Shown: positions 33,564-42,900 of the stretch, piece by piece
Position numbering within the stretch: position 1 is the stretch's first letter
Layout: every line of letters starts with the position of its first letter
Translations under genes and position numbers: made by a program
NCBI RefSeq assembly: GCF_044385915.1
Contig: NZ_JBISCC010000125.1
Span: 186,001 to 250,000 of the forward strand
Length of the DNA stretch: 64,000 nt
Origin: Thalassobellus citreus
GTDB lineage: Bacteria; Bacteroidota; Bacteroidia; Flavobacteriales; Flavobacteriaceae
Reading direction: 5' to 3'
Notes under the pieces: generated by a model
Told to the model about the DNA's origin: nothing
The model's input: only the letters and a program-made list of their open reading frames with translations
Database searches by the model: none

Positions 33564-36500
33564 CTACTCCTCTAATCTGATATCCAACGCTAAACCTTTC
33601 AATTCGTGCATAAGTACGTTGAAAGATTCTGGTAATCCTGGATCTGGCATTGGTTCACCTTTTACGATTGCTTCGTAAGTTTTAGCTCTACCAATAACAT
33701 CATCAGATTTTACAGTTAAAATCTCACGTAAGGTACTTGATGCTCCATAAGCTTCAAGTGCCCAAACTTCCATCTCACCAAAACGTTGACCACCAAACTG
33801 TGCTTTACCACCTAATGGTTGTTGCGTAATTAATGAGTAAGGTCCTATAGAACGTGCGTGCATTTTATCATCTACCATGTGTCCTAGTTTCAACATATAA
33901 ATCACACCAACTGTTGCTGGTTGATCGAAACGCTCTCCTGTTCCACCATCGTATAAATAACTATGTCCGTATCTTGGGACTCCAGCTTCATCTGTAAATC
34001 CATTAATTTGTTCTATTGTAGCTCCATCAAAAATTGGTGTTGCATAAGTACGACCTAATTTTTGACCTGCCCATCCAAGAACAGTTTCATAAATTTGACC
34101 AATATTCATACGAGACGGTACACCAAGTGGGTTTAATACAATATCAACAGGCGTTCCATCTTCTAAGAATGGCATATCTTCTTGACGAACAATACGAGCA
34201 ACAATACCTTTGTTACCGTGACGTCCTGCCATTTTATCACCAACTTTAAGTTTACGTTTTTTAGCGATATAAACTTTAGCAAGTTTTATAATACCTGCTG
34301 GTAACTCATCACCTACAGAAATTGTAAACTTCTCACGACGTAAAGAACCTTGTAAATCGTTTTCTTTAATCTTGTAGTTGTGAATTAAATCAGCTACTAA
34401 TTGATTTGTATGTTCATCTGTTGTCCATTTACCTGACACTAAATGCGCATAATCATCAACAGCGTTTAACATTTTAAGTGTGAATTTTTTACCTTTTGGT
34501 AACACTTCTTCACCTAAATCATTAAAGATACCTTGAGCTGTTTTTCCGTTTACAATATTGAAAAGCTTTTCGATTAAAACATCTTTTAAATCATCAAACT
34601 TTCTATCGTATTGTGTTTCTAAAGCTAAAATATCATCTTTATCTTGAGCTCTCTTACGTTTATCTTTTACTGCTCTAGCAAATAACTTCTTTTCTATAAC
34701 AACACCATGTAAAGAAGGAGATGCTTTTAAAGATGCATCTTTTACATCACCTGCTTTATCTCCAAAGATAGCACGTAATAATTTTTCTTCTGGAGTTGGA
34801 TCTGATTCTCCTTTTGGTGTAATTTTACCAATTAGGATATCGCCAGGTTTTACCTCGGCTCCAATACGAATCATTCCATTTTCATCTAAATCTTTAGTAG
34901 CTTCTTCAGAAACGTTAGGAATATCATTAGTTAACTCTTCGTTACCTAATTTAGTATCTCTTACGTCTAAAGAATACTCATCAATATGAATAGATGTGAA
35001 TATATCTTCACGAACAACTTTTTCAGAAATTACAATCGCATCCTCAAAGTTATACCCTTTCCAAGGCATAAAGGCTACTTTCATATTTCTTCCAAGTGCT
35101 AACTCTCCTTTTTGAGTTGCATACCCTTCACATAAAACTTGACCTTTAGAAACTTTATCACCTTTAACCACAATTGGTTTTAAGTTGATAGAAGTACCTT
35201 GATTCGTTTTTCTGAATTTTACTAATTGATATGTTTTGATATCAGAATCAAAACTTACTTTAGCTTCATCTTCAGAGCGTTCGTATTTAATTTTAATTTC
35301 ATTAGCATCAACATAAAGTACTTCTCCTGTTCCCTCTGCATTAATTAAAACACGAGAATCTGATGCTACTTGACGTTCTAAACCTGTACCTACAATTGGT
35401 GCATCTACTCTTAATAAAGGCACTGCTTGACGCATCATGTTAGATCCCATCAAGGCTCTATTCGCATCATCATGCTCTAAGAAAGGAATTAAAGATGCTG
35501 ATATAGATGATATTTGATTTGGTGCAACATCAGTATAATGAAGTGCACTTGGTTCAATTACAGGAAAGTCTCCTTCCATTCTAGCAATTACCTTATCATG
35601 TAAAATTTTACCATCCTCATCAACTTTAACTGTTGCTTGAGCAATTAATTTATCTTCTTCCTCTTCAGCACTTAAATATGTTGGTTTATTTTCAATATCA
35701 ACCACACCATCAGTTACTTTTCTATAAGGCGTTTCAATGAATCCCATAGAATTCACTTTCGCGTATACAGATAGTGACGATATTAAACCAATATTTGGTC
35801 CCTCAGGAGTTTCAATAGGACATAAACGTCCGTAGTGCGTATAGTGAACATCACGAACCTCGAAACCTGCTCTTTCTCTAGAAAGACCTCCAGGTCCAAG
35901 AGCCGATAAACGACGCTTATGAGTAATCTCTGCTAATGGATTGGTTTGATCCATAAATTGAGATAATTGGTTTGTTCCAAAGAATGAATTAATTACAGAC
36001 GATAAGGTCTTAGCATTAATCAAATCTATTGGTGTAAACACCTCATTATCACGAACGTTCATGCGTTCACGAATAGTACGCGCCATACGAGCTAAACCAA
36101 CACCAAACTGAGAAGATAATTGTTCACCAACTGTACGTACACGACGGTTAGATAAGTGATCAATATCATCAATCTCTGCTTTAGAGTTTATTAACTCAAT
36201 TAAATATTTTATAATAGTTATGATATCTTCTTTAGTAAGCACTTGCTTATCCATTCCAATATCTAACTGTAATTTTTTATTCATTCTATAACGACCTACT
36301 TCTCCTAAAGAGTAACGTTGGTCACTAAAGAATAATTTATCTATAATACCACGTGCTGTTTCCTCATCTGGCGGCTCAGCATTACGTAATTGTCTGTAAA
36401 TATGTTCAACAGCCTCTTTTTCAGAGTTAGTTGGATCTTTTTGAAGTGTGTTATGAATAATAGCATAATCACCTTGTTCTGCAGTTTCTTTATGTAAAAG

Positions 36501-37376
36501 AATTGTTTTTACATCTGCTTCAAGAATTTCTTCAATGTTTTCTTTATCTATGATAGTATCACGATCAAGCACAATCTCGTTACGCTCGATTGATACTACT
36601 TCACCTGTATCTTCATCAACAAAATCCTCATGCCATGTATTTAAAACACGTGCAGCTAATTTTCTTCCTAAATATTTTTTTAATCCAGATTTTGATACTT
36701 TAACTTCTTCAGCTAAATCAAAAATCTCTAATATATCTTTATCACGCTCAAATCCAATTGCACGGAAAAGCGTTGTAACAGGTAACTTTTTCTTTCTATC
36801 AATGTAAGCATACATTACCTGGTTGATATCTGTAGCAAACTCAATCCACGATCCTTTGAATGGTATAACTCTTGCTGAATATAATTTTGTTCCATTTGCA
36901 TGGAAAGATTGACCAAAGAATACCCCTGGTGAACGGTGTAATTGAGATACAACTACACGCTCTGCTCCATTGATACAAAAAGTACCAGATGGTGTCATAT
37001 AAGGTATAGTTCCTAAATACACATCTTGAACAATGGTTTCGAAATCCTCATGTTCAGGGTCTGTACAATATAACTTTAACCTTGCTTTTAGCGGAACGCT
37101 GTAAGTAAGACCTCTTTCAATACACTCATCAATAGCGTATCTTGGTGGATCTACAAAGTAATCTAAAAATTCTAAAACGAATTGATTACGTGAATCTGTA
37201 ATAGGGAAGTTCTCCATGAAGGTATTATATAAACCTTCATCTCCTCTTTCTTCAGACTTCGTTTCTAATTGGAAAAAATCCTGAAAGGATTTAATCTGAA
37301 TATCCAAGAAATCTGGATATTCTGTTCTATTTACAATAGAGGAGAAATTTAATCTTTCAGCTTGTGTTGATAACAT
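33564..37376 (-). CDS. rpoB: DNA-directed RNA polymerase subunit beta
   Basis: 1,270 residues from the ATG at 37376; an in-frame TTG lies one codon upstream. The rifampicin-pocket segment is intact (FFGTNQLSQFMDQTNPLAEITHKRRLSALGPGGLSRERAGFEVRDVH), as are the active-site lysine region (KVGDKMAGRHGNKGIVARI) and C-terminal clamp (MEVWALEAYGASSTLREILTVKSDD). Residues at the classic resistance positions look wild type (Asp-Gln, His, Ser in the cluster). The 120-base gap before it carries strong hairpins. Confidence 0.99.
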   Translation of the reverse strand: MLSTQAERLNFSSIVNRTEYPDFLDIQIKSFQDFFQLETKSEERGDEGLYNTFMENFPITDSRNQFVLEFLDYFVDPPRYAIDECIERGLTYSVPLKARLKLYCTDPEHEDFETIVQDVYLGTIPYMTPSGTFCINGAERVVVSQLHRSPGVFFGQSFHANGTKLYSARVIPFKGSWIEFATDINQVMYAYIDRKKKLPVTTLFRAIGFERDKDILEIFDLAEEVKVSKSGLKKYLGRKLAARVLNTWHEDFVDEDTGEVVSIERNEIVLDRDTIIDKENIEEILEADVKTILLHKETAEQGDYAIIHNTLQKDPTNSEKEAVEHIYRQLRNAEPPDEETARGIIDKLFFSDQRYSLGEVGRYRMNKKLQLDIGMDKQVLTKEDIITIIKYLIELINSKAEIDDIDHLSNRRVRTVGEQLSSQFGVGLARMARTIRERMNVRDNEVFTPIDLINAKTLSSVINSFFGTNQLSQFMDQTNPLAEITHKRRLSALGPGGLSRERAGFEVRDVHYTHYGRLCPIETPEGPNIGLISSLSVYAKVNSMGFIETPYRKVTDGVVDIENKPTYLSAEEEEDKLIAQATVKVDEDGKILHDKVIARMEGDFPVIEPSALHYTDVAPNQISSISASLIPFLEHDDANRALMGSNMMRQAVPLLRVDAPIVGTGLERQVASDSRVLINAEGTGEVLYVDANEIKIKYERSEDEAKVSFDSDIKTYQLVKFRKTNQGTSINLKPIVVKGDKVSKGQVLCEGYATQKGELALGRNMKVAFMPWKGYNFEDAIVISEKVVREDIFTSIHIDEYSLDVRDTKLGNEELTNDIPNVSEEATKDLDENGMIRIGAEVKPGDILIGKITPKGESDPTPEEKLLRAIFGDKAGDVKDASLKASPSLHGVVIEKKLFARAVKDKRKRAQDKDDILALETQYDRKFDDLKDVLIEKLFNIVNGKTAQGIFNDLGEEVLPKGKKFTLKMLNAVDDYAHLVSGKWTTDEHTNQLVADLIHNYKIKENDLQGSLRREKFTISVGDELPAGIIKLAKVYIAKKRKLKVGDKMAGRHGNKGIVARIVRQEDMPFLEDGTPVDIVLNPLGVPSRMNIGQIYETVLGWAGQKLGRTYATPIFDGATIEQINGFTDEAGVPRYGHSYLYDGGTGERFDQPATVGVIYMLKLGHMVDDKMHARSIGPYSLITQQPLGGKAQFGGQRFGEMEVWALEAYGASSTLREILTVKSDDVIGRAKTYEAIVKGEPMPDPGLPESFNVLMHELKGLALDIRLEE

Positions 37377-37411
37377 CAATAGACGGAATTTTGATTAAAA
37401 AATAGTGATAA

Positions 37412-37477
37412 CGCGTATGTAACCATTATATACGCAAAATGGTTTAGGTCTTGGAGAACCTTCTCCAGACCTAAACC
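37412..37477 (-). promoter_or_regulatory. Hairpins in the rplL-rpoB gap
   Basis: 37441-37458 and 37461-37477 form a stem of about 17 bp with one bulged base (GGTTTAGGTC...GACCTAAACC, then GGAGAA...TTCTCC). A second hairpin has arms GCGTAT and ATACGC (37413-37434). Neither is followed by a T run on the minus strand, so processing or attenuation is more likely than plain termination. Confidence 0.6.
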
Positions 37478-37500
37478 TTTATGTTTTTTAGATGGTAAGC

Positions 37501-37875
37501 TTACTTTAGCTCAACCTCAGCTCCAGCTTCTTCTAAAGATGCTTTTAAAGCCTCAGCTTCATCTTTAGTTACAGCTTCTTTGATAGCACTTGGTGCATCA
37601 TCAACTAAACCTTTAGCTTCTTTTAAACCTAAACCAGTTAATTCTTTAACTAATTTTACAACAGCTAATTTAGAACCACCTGCTGCTTTTAAAATAACAT
37701 CAAATTCAGTTTGAGCTTCTTCAGCTTCTCCACCTCCAGCAGGACCAGCAACAGCAACTGCAGCAGCAGCAGCAGGCTCGATACCATACTCATCTTTTAA
37801 TATAGTTGCTAACTCATTTACTTCTTTTACAGTAAGGTTAACTAATTGTTCTGCGAAATCTTTTAAATCTGCCAT
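37501..37875 (-). CDS. rplL: 50S ribosomal protein bL12 (L7/L12)
   Basis: 124 residues: an N-terminal dimerisation helix (DLKDFAEQLVNLTVKEVNEL), an Ala/Gly hinge (AAAAVAVAGPAGGG) and the C-terminal factor-binding domain (EFDVILKAAGGSKLAVVKLVKELTGLGLKEAKGLVDDAP). It recruits translation GTPases to the ribosome as part of the stalk with bL10. It follows rplJ by 62 bases. Confidence 0.98.
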   Translation of the reverse strand: MADLKDFAEQLVNLTVKEVNELATILKDEYGIEPAAAAAVAVAGPAGGGEAEEAQTEFDVILKAAGGSKLAVVKLVKELTGLGLKEAKGLVDDAPSAIKEAVTKDEAEALKASLEEAGAEVELK

Positions 37876-37937
37876 TTTTCTATCGTTTTAATAATTTTGT
37901 AATAATATATTTGTAATAAAGTGCGTACTATTTAATA

Positions 37938-38459
37938 CTATTCTGATTTTTCAGAAAGTGTTTTAATAAGTCCAGCAATTGTTCCTCCACCTGATTTAAG
38001 TGCAGAAATAACGTTTTTAGCAGGCGATTGTAATAATCCAACAATCTCTCCTATTAACTCTTCTTTAGACTTGATATCTACTAACATGTCTAATTGATCG
38101 TCGCCAATATAAACCGATTCCTCAATAAACGCTCCTTTTAATAAAGGCTTGTCTGATTTTTTACGGAAGGTTTTAATTAACTTTGCTGGTACGTTACCTG
38201 TTTCAGAATACATCACAGATGTATTTCCTTTTAAAACAGAAGGAAGATCTCCGAACTCTCTGTCTGAAGCTTCCATTGCTTTTTCAAGTAATGTATTTTT
38301 TACAACTGCTAACGTTACGTTTGCTTTAAAACAAGCACGACGTAAGTTTGAGGTTGTTACTGCGTTTAATCCTGAAATATCTGCTAAATAGATATTTGCA
38401 TTATTAGCTAATTCTGCAGTTAACTCCTCAATTACTAATGATTTTTCTTCTCTTGTCAT
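37938..38459 (-). CDS. rplJ: 50S ribosomal protein uL10
   Basis: 173 residues. The rRNA-binding domain is at the N-terminus (ANIYLADISGLNAVTTSNLRRACFKANVTLAVVKNTLLEKA), with the helical stalk-binding tail at the end. It anchors bL12 to the ribosome and in other bacteria autoregulates rplJL. It starts 19 bases after rplA. Confidence 0.97.
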   Translation of the reverse strand: MTREEKSLVIEELTAELANNANIYLADISGLNAVTTSNLRRACFKANVTLAVVKNTLLEKAMEASDREFGDLPSVLKGNTSVMYSETGNVPAKLIKTFRKKSDKPLLKGAFIEESVYIGDDQLDMLVDIKSKEELIGEIVGLLQSPAKNVISALKSGGGTIAGLIKTLSEKSE

Positions 38460-38478
38460 AATAAAAGTTTTAACTTAA

Positions 38479-39168
38479 TTAACCAATTTTAGGATCAACA
38501 GCAATACTTGGGCTCATTGTAGAAGACATAAATATGCTTTTTACATAAGTTCCTTTTGCAGTTGTCGGTTTTAGTTTCATTAATGTTGTTAATAATTCAT
38601 TTGCATTACCTGCAATTTTATCAGCACTAAATGATGCTTTTCCTATAGCAGCATGTACAATACCAGTTTTATCAACTTTAAAGTCAATTTTACCAGCTTT
38701 TACTTCTGTTACAGCTTTAGCAACATCCATAGTTACTGTACCTGTTTTTGGGTTAGGCATTAAACCACGAGGACCTAATACACGTCCTAAAGGACCTAAT
38801 TTACCCATTACACTTGGCATAGTAATAATAACATCAACGTCTGTCCATCCGCTCTTGATTTTATCAAGGTATTCGTCTAAACCTACATAATCAGCTCCAG
38901 CTTCTTTTGCTTCGGCTTCTTTATCTGGTGTTACTAATGCTAATACTTTCATGTCTTTACCAGTACCATGAGGTAATGATACCACACCTCTTACCATTTG
39001 ATTTGCCTTACGAGGATCTACTCCTAAACGTACAGCTAAATCAACTGAAGAGTCAAATTTAGTATTGGTAATTTCTTTTATTAATGCTGATGCTTCTTCA
39101 ACAGAATAAATTCTTCCTTTTTCTATTTTCGCTGCAGCTTCTTTTTGCTTTTTTGTTAATCTTGCCAT
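38479..39168 (-). CDS. rplA: 50S ribosomal protein uL1
   Basis: 229 residues. VDLAVRLGVDPRKANQMVRGVVSLPHGTGK and GLMPNPKTGTVT are the family signatures. It binds 23S rRNA at the L1 stalk and can repress the rplK-rplA message. It follows rplK by 19 bases. Confidence 0.98.
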   Translation of the reverse strand: MARLTKKQKEAAAKIEKGRIYSVEEASALIKEITNTKFDSSVDLAVRLGVDPRKANQMVRGVVSLPHGTGKDMKVLALVTPDKEAEAKEAGADYVGLDEYLDKIKSGWTDVDVIITMPSVMGKLGPLGRVLGPRGLMPNPKTGTVTMDVAKAVTEVKAGKIDFKVDKTGIVHAAIGKASFSADKIAGNANELLTTLMKLKPTTAKGTYVKSIFMSSTMSPSIAVDPKIG

Positions 39169-39187
39169 TTTAAATGTCTATTATAGA

Positions 39188-39625
39188 TTAATTAGGGAAT
39201 TGCCCTGTTACGGTTATACCCATTGATCTTGCAGTACCAGCTACCATTTTCATTGCAGATTCGATAGTAAATGCATTTAAATCTACCATTTTGTCTTCTG
39301 CGATGGTTTTAACCTGATCCCACGAAACTTTAGCTACTTTTTTTCGGTTTGGCTCTCCAGATCCTTTCTTCACCTTTGCTGCTTCCATTAACTGAACTGC
39401 TGCTGGTGGAGTCTTGATTACAAAGTCAAATGATTTGTCTTTGTAAACAGAGATAACAACTGGTAATACTTTACCTGCTTTATCTTGGGTTCTGGCATTG
39501 AATTGCTTACAGAACTCCATGATGTTAACACCTGCAGCTCCTAAAGCGGGTCCAACCGGTGGCGATGGATTCGCAGCACCTCCCCGAACTTGTAACTTAA
39601 CTACTTTACCTAATTCTTTTGCCAT
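39188..39625 (-). CDS. rplK: 50S ribosomal protein uL11
   Basis: 145 residues. The N-terminal domain is KLQVRGGAANPSPPVGPALGAAGVNIMEFCKQFN, and the C-terminal rRNA-binding domain has KTIAEDKMVDLNAFTIESAMKMVAGTARSMGI. It forms the GTPase-associated centre. It follows nusG by 72 bases. Confidence 0.98.
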   Translation of the reverse strand: MAKELGKVVKLQVRGGAANPSPPVGPALGAAGVNIMEFCKQFNARTQDKAGKVLPVVISVYKDKSFDFVIKTPPAAVQLMEAAKVKKGSGEPNRKKVAKVSWDQVKTIAEDKMVDLNAFTIESAMKMVAGTARSMGITVTGQFPN

Positions 39626-39697
39626 TTTTAATAATTTAATTTTTTGATGTTATCTTTCATTTGGAAGCGAAAGACTCATCTATCTATTGTAACACTA

Positions 39698-40255
39698 TTA
39701 TACTACTTTTTCTACTTGCATATAACTTAATTCTAATGGTGTTTTTCTTCCGAAAATCTTAACCATTACTTCAAGCTTACGCTTTTCTTCATTTATTTTC
39801 TCAATAGTACCATCAAATCCATTGAATGGACCATCAATAACTTTTACAGTTTCTCCTTTTGTAAAAGGAATTGCAACATTTGCACTTTCTTCAACCGCCA
39901 ATTCATCAACTTTACCTAACATTCTGTTTACTTCAGATTGTCTTAACGGTACAGGATCTCCTCCTTTTGTTTCACCTAAAAAACCAATAACATTAGTTAC
40001 TGATCTTATAATATGAGGTACCTCACCAGTTAAATTAGCTTGTACCATAATGTAACCTGGGAAAAACGTTTTCTCTTTATGGATTTTTTTCCCGTTACGA
40101 ATTTGTATTACTCGTTCTGTTGGAACTAATACTTGATCTACATAATCTTGAAGACCTAAACGAGCAATTTCATTCTCGATATACGTCTTGATTTTGTTTT
40201 CCTGACCACTTACAGCTCTAACAACATACCATTTTTTTTCACTTACTTCAGACAT
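39698..40255 (-). CDS. nusG: Transcription termination/antitermination factor NusG
   Basis: 185 residues from the ATG at 40255, 20 bases after the secE stop; a longer frame to 40303 overlaps secE and is unlikely. The NGN domain is WYVVRAVSGQENKIKTYIENEI, with FFPGYIMVQ and GFLGE; the KOW domain is FTKGETVKVIDGPFNGFDGTIEKINEEKRKLEVMVKIFGR. It couples RNA polymerase to ribosomes and Rho. Confidence 0.97.
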   Translation of the reverse strand: MSEVSEKKWYVVRAVSGQENKIKTYIENEIARLGLQDYVDQVLVPTERVIQIRNGKKIHKEKTFFPGYIMVQANLTGEVPHIIRSVTNVIGFLGETKGGDPVPLRQSEVNRMLGKVDELAVEESANVAIPFTKGETVKVIDGPFNGFDGTIEKINEEKRKLEVMVKIFGRKTPLELSYMQVEKVV

Positions 40256-40274
40256 AAAAATTGTTTTTTTACCG

Positions 40275-40469
40275 TTAGTTAATCCATTCAAAGTAAGATG
40301 CAATAACCTTGCTAAACACAGTATCTACACCCCAAATTGCTAAGGAAAATACAATTGAAAATACAGCAACTAAAACAGTTAAACTTTGTGCTTCTGCCCA
40401 TGATGGCCAAGTCACATTATTTTTAAGTTCACTAAATGATTCTTTTACGTAATTTACAAATCCAGCCAT
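40275..40469 (-). CDS. secE: Preprotein translocase subunit SecE
   Basis: 64 residues, the minimal one-helix form. The amphipathic start GFVNYVKESFSELKNNVTWPSWAEAQSLT is followed by one membrane segment (about 32-58). It is part of the SecYEG channel. Upstream on the strand is tRNA-Trp, downstream nusG, the classic order. Confidence 0.95.
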   Translation of the reverse strand: MAGFVNYVKESFSELKNNVTWPSWAEAQSLTVLVAVFSIVFSLAIWGVDTVFSKVIASYFEWIN

Positions 40470-40577
40470 TTATTATTATTTTGAATGAATTAAAACCTTG
40501 TCTTTCAATATTTGAATTAAGCAAAATTTTAATCTTTATATTATTGAAAGTAATTTTAAAATTACTAACTACTTAAG

Positions 40578-40650
40578 CACGGGTTGAGAGACTCGAACTC
40601 CCGACACCTGGTTTTGGAGACCAGTGCTCTACCAACTGAGCTAAACCCGT
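40578..40650 (-). tRNA. tRNA-Trp (anticodon CCA)
   Basis: 73 bases. Acceptor ACGGGTT/AACCCGT, anticodon stem CTGGT/ACCAG with loop CTCCAAA, T arm GGAGTTCGAGTCTC. CCA is not encoded. It lies between tuf and secE, the usual place. Confidence 0.96.
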
Positions 40651-40713
40651 AAATATAAGTCAAGGTATTCCGAAAAACGAAATACCTTAACTCTATATTA
40701 ATTAAACTATAAT

Positions 40714-41901
40714 TTAGTCTAAAATTTCAGTTACTTGACCTGCACCTACTGTTCTACCACCTTCACGGATAGCGAAACGTAAACCTACGTTCATTGCAAT
40801 AGTGTTAATTAACTCAACAGTAATAGTTAAGTTATCTCCAGGCATTACCATTTCTACTCCATCAGGAAGCGCAATGTTTCCAGTTACGTCAGTTGTACGT
40901 ACGTAAAACTGTGGACGGTAGTTATTATGGAATGGAGTGTGACGTCCACCTTCTTCTTTTTTAAGGATATAAACCTCAGCTTTAAATTTAGCATGTGGAG
41001 TTACAGAACCTGGCTTACAGATTACCATACCTCTTGAGATTTGAGATTTTTCAATACCTCTTAATAAGATACCTGCATTATCTCCAGCTTCACCTCTATC
41101 TAATATTTGACGGAACATTTCAATACCTGTAATAGTAGATGTTAATTTCTCAGCACCCATACCAATAATTTCTACAGGATCTCCAGTGTTAGCGATACCA
41201 GTTTCTATACGACCAGTTGCAACCGTACCACGACCAGTAATAGAGAATACATCTTCGATAGGCATTAAGAAATCTTTATCAACTTCTCTTAATGGTTCTT
41301 CAATCCACTCATCACAAGCAGCCATTAATTCCATTACTGTATCAACCCATTTTTGTTCACCGTTAAGTGCACCTAAAGCAGAACCAGAAATTACAGGACC
41401 ATTATCACCATCATACTCATAGAATGATAATAAATCTCTAACTTCCATATCTACTAATTCTAAAAGCTCTTCATCATCAACCATATCAACTTTGTTCAAG
41501 AAAACAACGATACGAGGAATACCTACTTGACGACCTAATAAGATATGCTCACGAGTTTGTGGCATAGGACCATCAGTAGCAGCTACCACTAAAATAGCAC
41601 CATCCATTTGTGCAGCACCAGTTACCATGTTCTTTACGTAATCGGCGTGACCTGGACAATCTACGTGTGCATAGTGACGATTTGCTGTTTGATATTCTAC
41701 GTGTGAAGTATTAATTGTAATACCTCTTTCTTTTTCCTCTGGAGCATTATCGATAGTATCGAAATCTCTAGCTTCTGATAAACCTGCATCAGCTAATACT
41801 TTAGTAATAGCAGCAGTTAAAGTTGTTTTACCGTGATCTACGTGTCCAATTGTACCAATATTTAAGTGTGGTTTTGAACGATCGAAAGTTGCCTTTGCCA
41901 T
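40714..41901 (-). CDS. tuf: Elongation factor Tu
   Basis: 395 residues. GTPase motifs: GHVDHGKTTLT, the switch region RGITIN, DCPGHADYVKNM, NKVD and SAL. The kirromycin-region and domain III sequences (AEVYILKKEEGGRHTPFHNNYRPQFYVRTTDVTG) look standard. It delivers aminoacyl-tRNA to the ribosome. It is flanked by tRNA-Thr and tRNA-Trp in one transcript. Confidence 0.99.
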   Translation of the reverse strand: MAKATFDRSKPHLNIGTIGHVDHGKTTLTAAITKVLADAGLSEARDFDTIDNAPEEKERGITINTSHVEYQTANRHYAHVDCPGHADYVKNMVTGAAQMDGAILVVAATDGPMPQTREHILLGRQVGIPRIVVFLNKVDMVDDEELLELVDMEVRDLLSFYEYDGDNGPVISGSALGALNGEQKWVDTVMELMAACDEWIEEPLREVDKDFLMPIEDVFSITGRGTVATGRIETGIANTGDPVEIIGMGAEKLTSTITGIEMFRQILDRGEAGDNAGILLRGIEKSQISRGMVICKPGSVTPHAKFKAEVYILKKEEGGRHTPFHNNYRPQFYVRTTDVTGNIALPDGVEMVMPGDNLTITVELINTIAMNVGLRFAIREGGRTVGAGQVTEILD

Positions 41902-41972
41902 GTTTTTAAATAATTTTAATCTTAGTTATATAATAATATTAGTGTATTCTATTTTTTTCTCTAAATAAATAG

Positions 41973-42044
41973 AGCCAATGACGAGAATTGAACTCGTGAC
42001 CTCTTCCTTACCAAGGAAACGCTCTACCCCTGAGCTACACCGGC
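41973..42044 (-). tRNA. tRNA-Thr (anticodon GGU)
   Basis: 72 bases. Acceptor GCCGGTG/CATTGGC has two G-U pairs. The anticodon stem TTTCC/GGAAG carries loop TTGGTAA. CCA is not encoded. It is immediately upstream of tuf. Confidence 0.95.
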
Positions 42045-42109
42045 GTAAAGTTTTTATTTCCTATTCTCTCAAAACAACTATTTCTAACTGCATTAATATG
42101 AAAGAAGAG

Positions 42110-42129
42110 ATTCCTGCCTTCGCAGGAAT
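42110..42129. repeat. Short dispersed palindrome, copy 1
   Basis: Arms ATTCCTGC and GCAGGAAT around CTTC, between tRNA-Gly and tRNA-Thr. The same 22-base sequence (two more bases on the left) recurs at 54277-54296. Confidence 0.75.
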
Positions 42130-42133
42130 TTAG

Positions 42134-42206
42134 AGCGAGAGACCGGGTTCGAACCGGCGACATTCAGCTTGGAAGGCTGACGCTCTACCAACTGAGCTAC
42201 TCTCGC
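42134..42206 (-). tRNA. tRNA-Gly (anticodon UCC)
   Basis: 73 bases. Acceptor GCGAGAG/CTCTCGC, anticodon stem TCAGC/GCTGA with loop CTTCCAA. CCA is not encoded. Confidence 0.96.
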
Positions 42207-42268
42207 AATTTTAACAAGCTTTCGCTTGTAAGGTTTTCAATATTTCAACAAAAACTGAAAAAAGTTTG

Positions 42269-42350
<82 letters not shown>

Positions 42351-42382
42351 AATTAACTTATTTCAATATTTTAAAGAACTTG

Positions 42383-42456
42383 AGCCGATGGAGGGACTCG
42401 AACCCACGACCTGCTGATTACAAATCAGCTGCTCTAGCCAGCTGAGCTACATCGGC
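42383..42456 (-). tRNA. tRNA-Thr (anticodon UGU), second copy
   Basis: 74 bases, base-for-base the same as the tRNA at 14712-14785. It is the first tRNA of the tRNA-tuf-secE-nusG transcript. Confidence 0.97.
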
Positions 42457-42486
42457 TTTTTTTCTTATGTTTTTAACGCATAAAAA

Positions 42487-42508
42487 AGTCCGCTATTTCT
42501 AACGGACT
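42487..42508 (-). terminator. Hairpin after hpf, at the start of the tRNA-tuf transcript
   Basis: AGTCCG and CGGACT arms with TTTTTT following on the minus strand. It probably ends the rpsU-xerC-hpf message. It also overlaps the expected start site of the tRNA-tuf promoter. Confidence 0.7.
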
Positions 42509-42509
42509 G

Positions 42510-42540
42510 CAAATGTATAGATTTATTTATTTATTCAAAA
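42510..42540 (-). promoter_or_regulatory. Promoter of the tRNA-tuf-secE-nusG-ribosomal-rpoBC block
   Basis: On the minus strand TTTTG (42536-42540), 18 bases, TACATTTG (42510-42517). This is the best full match to the Bacteroidota -33/-7 consensus in the window, as expected for a stable-RNA and translation operon. Confidence 0.8.
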
Positions 42541-42559
42541 CATTTTTTAATAAATTTTA

Positions 42560-42862
42560 TCATAAATGTGCTCTTAATTTTTCTTTTCGTTTTTTTAACT
42601 GCCTTTCTAGCGATGAAACTGCCATATCTGCGCCCTCTTCAAAAGTTTTACATTGCTTTTTTACAACAAAACTATCACCAGGTACACTAACTCTTGCTTC
42701 AAAAATTTTATTTTCTTTATCACTGGTGTTCTCTACTTTTAAATAAACATCTGATTTTATGACTTTATCATAAAACAAATCTAACTTATCCATACGTTTT
42801 TGGATAAAATCTATTAATTTTTGATCTGCATTGAAATTAACTGATTGTGTGTTTACTTTCAT
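42560..42862 (-). CDS. hpf: Ribosome hibernation-promoting factor, short HPF/YfiA family
   Basis: 100 residues. The single beta-alpha fold MKVNTQSVNFNADQKLIDFIQKRMDKLDLFYDKV, then YLKVENTSDKENKIFEARVSVPGDSFVVKKQCKTFEEGADMAVSSLERQLKKRKEKL, is the short HPF form without the dimerising tail. It binds the decoding site of idle ribosomes. It follows xerC by 38 bases. Confidence 0.93.
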   Translation of the reverse strand: MKVNTQSVNFNADQKLIDFIQKRMDKLDLFYDKVIKSDVYLKVENTSDKENKIFEARVSVPGDSFVVKKQCKTFEEGADMAVSSLERQLKKRKEKLRAHL

Positions 42863-42900
42863 ACTACTTCATTTTTGGTTAGACAATAATTTTTACGCTT

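Noticed and set aside
30285..36807. Plus-strand frames opposite rpoB and rpoC
   Set aside because: They have no promoter or domain and match the complement of conserved polymerase codons.
37413..37434. TGTAACC in the rpoB leader as another ECF promoter
   Set aside because: No CGTC follows at 15-17 bases; the heptamer is part of a hairpin loop.
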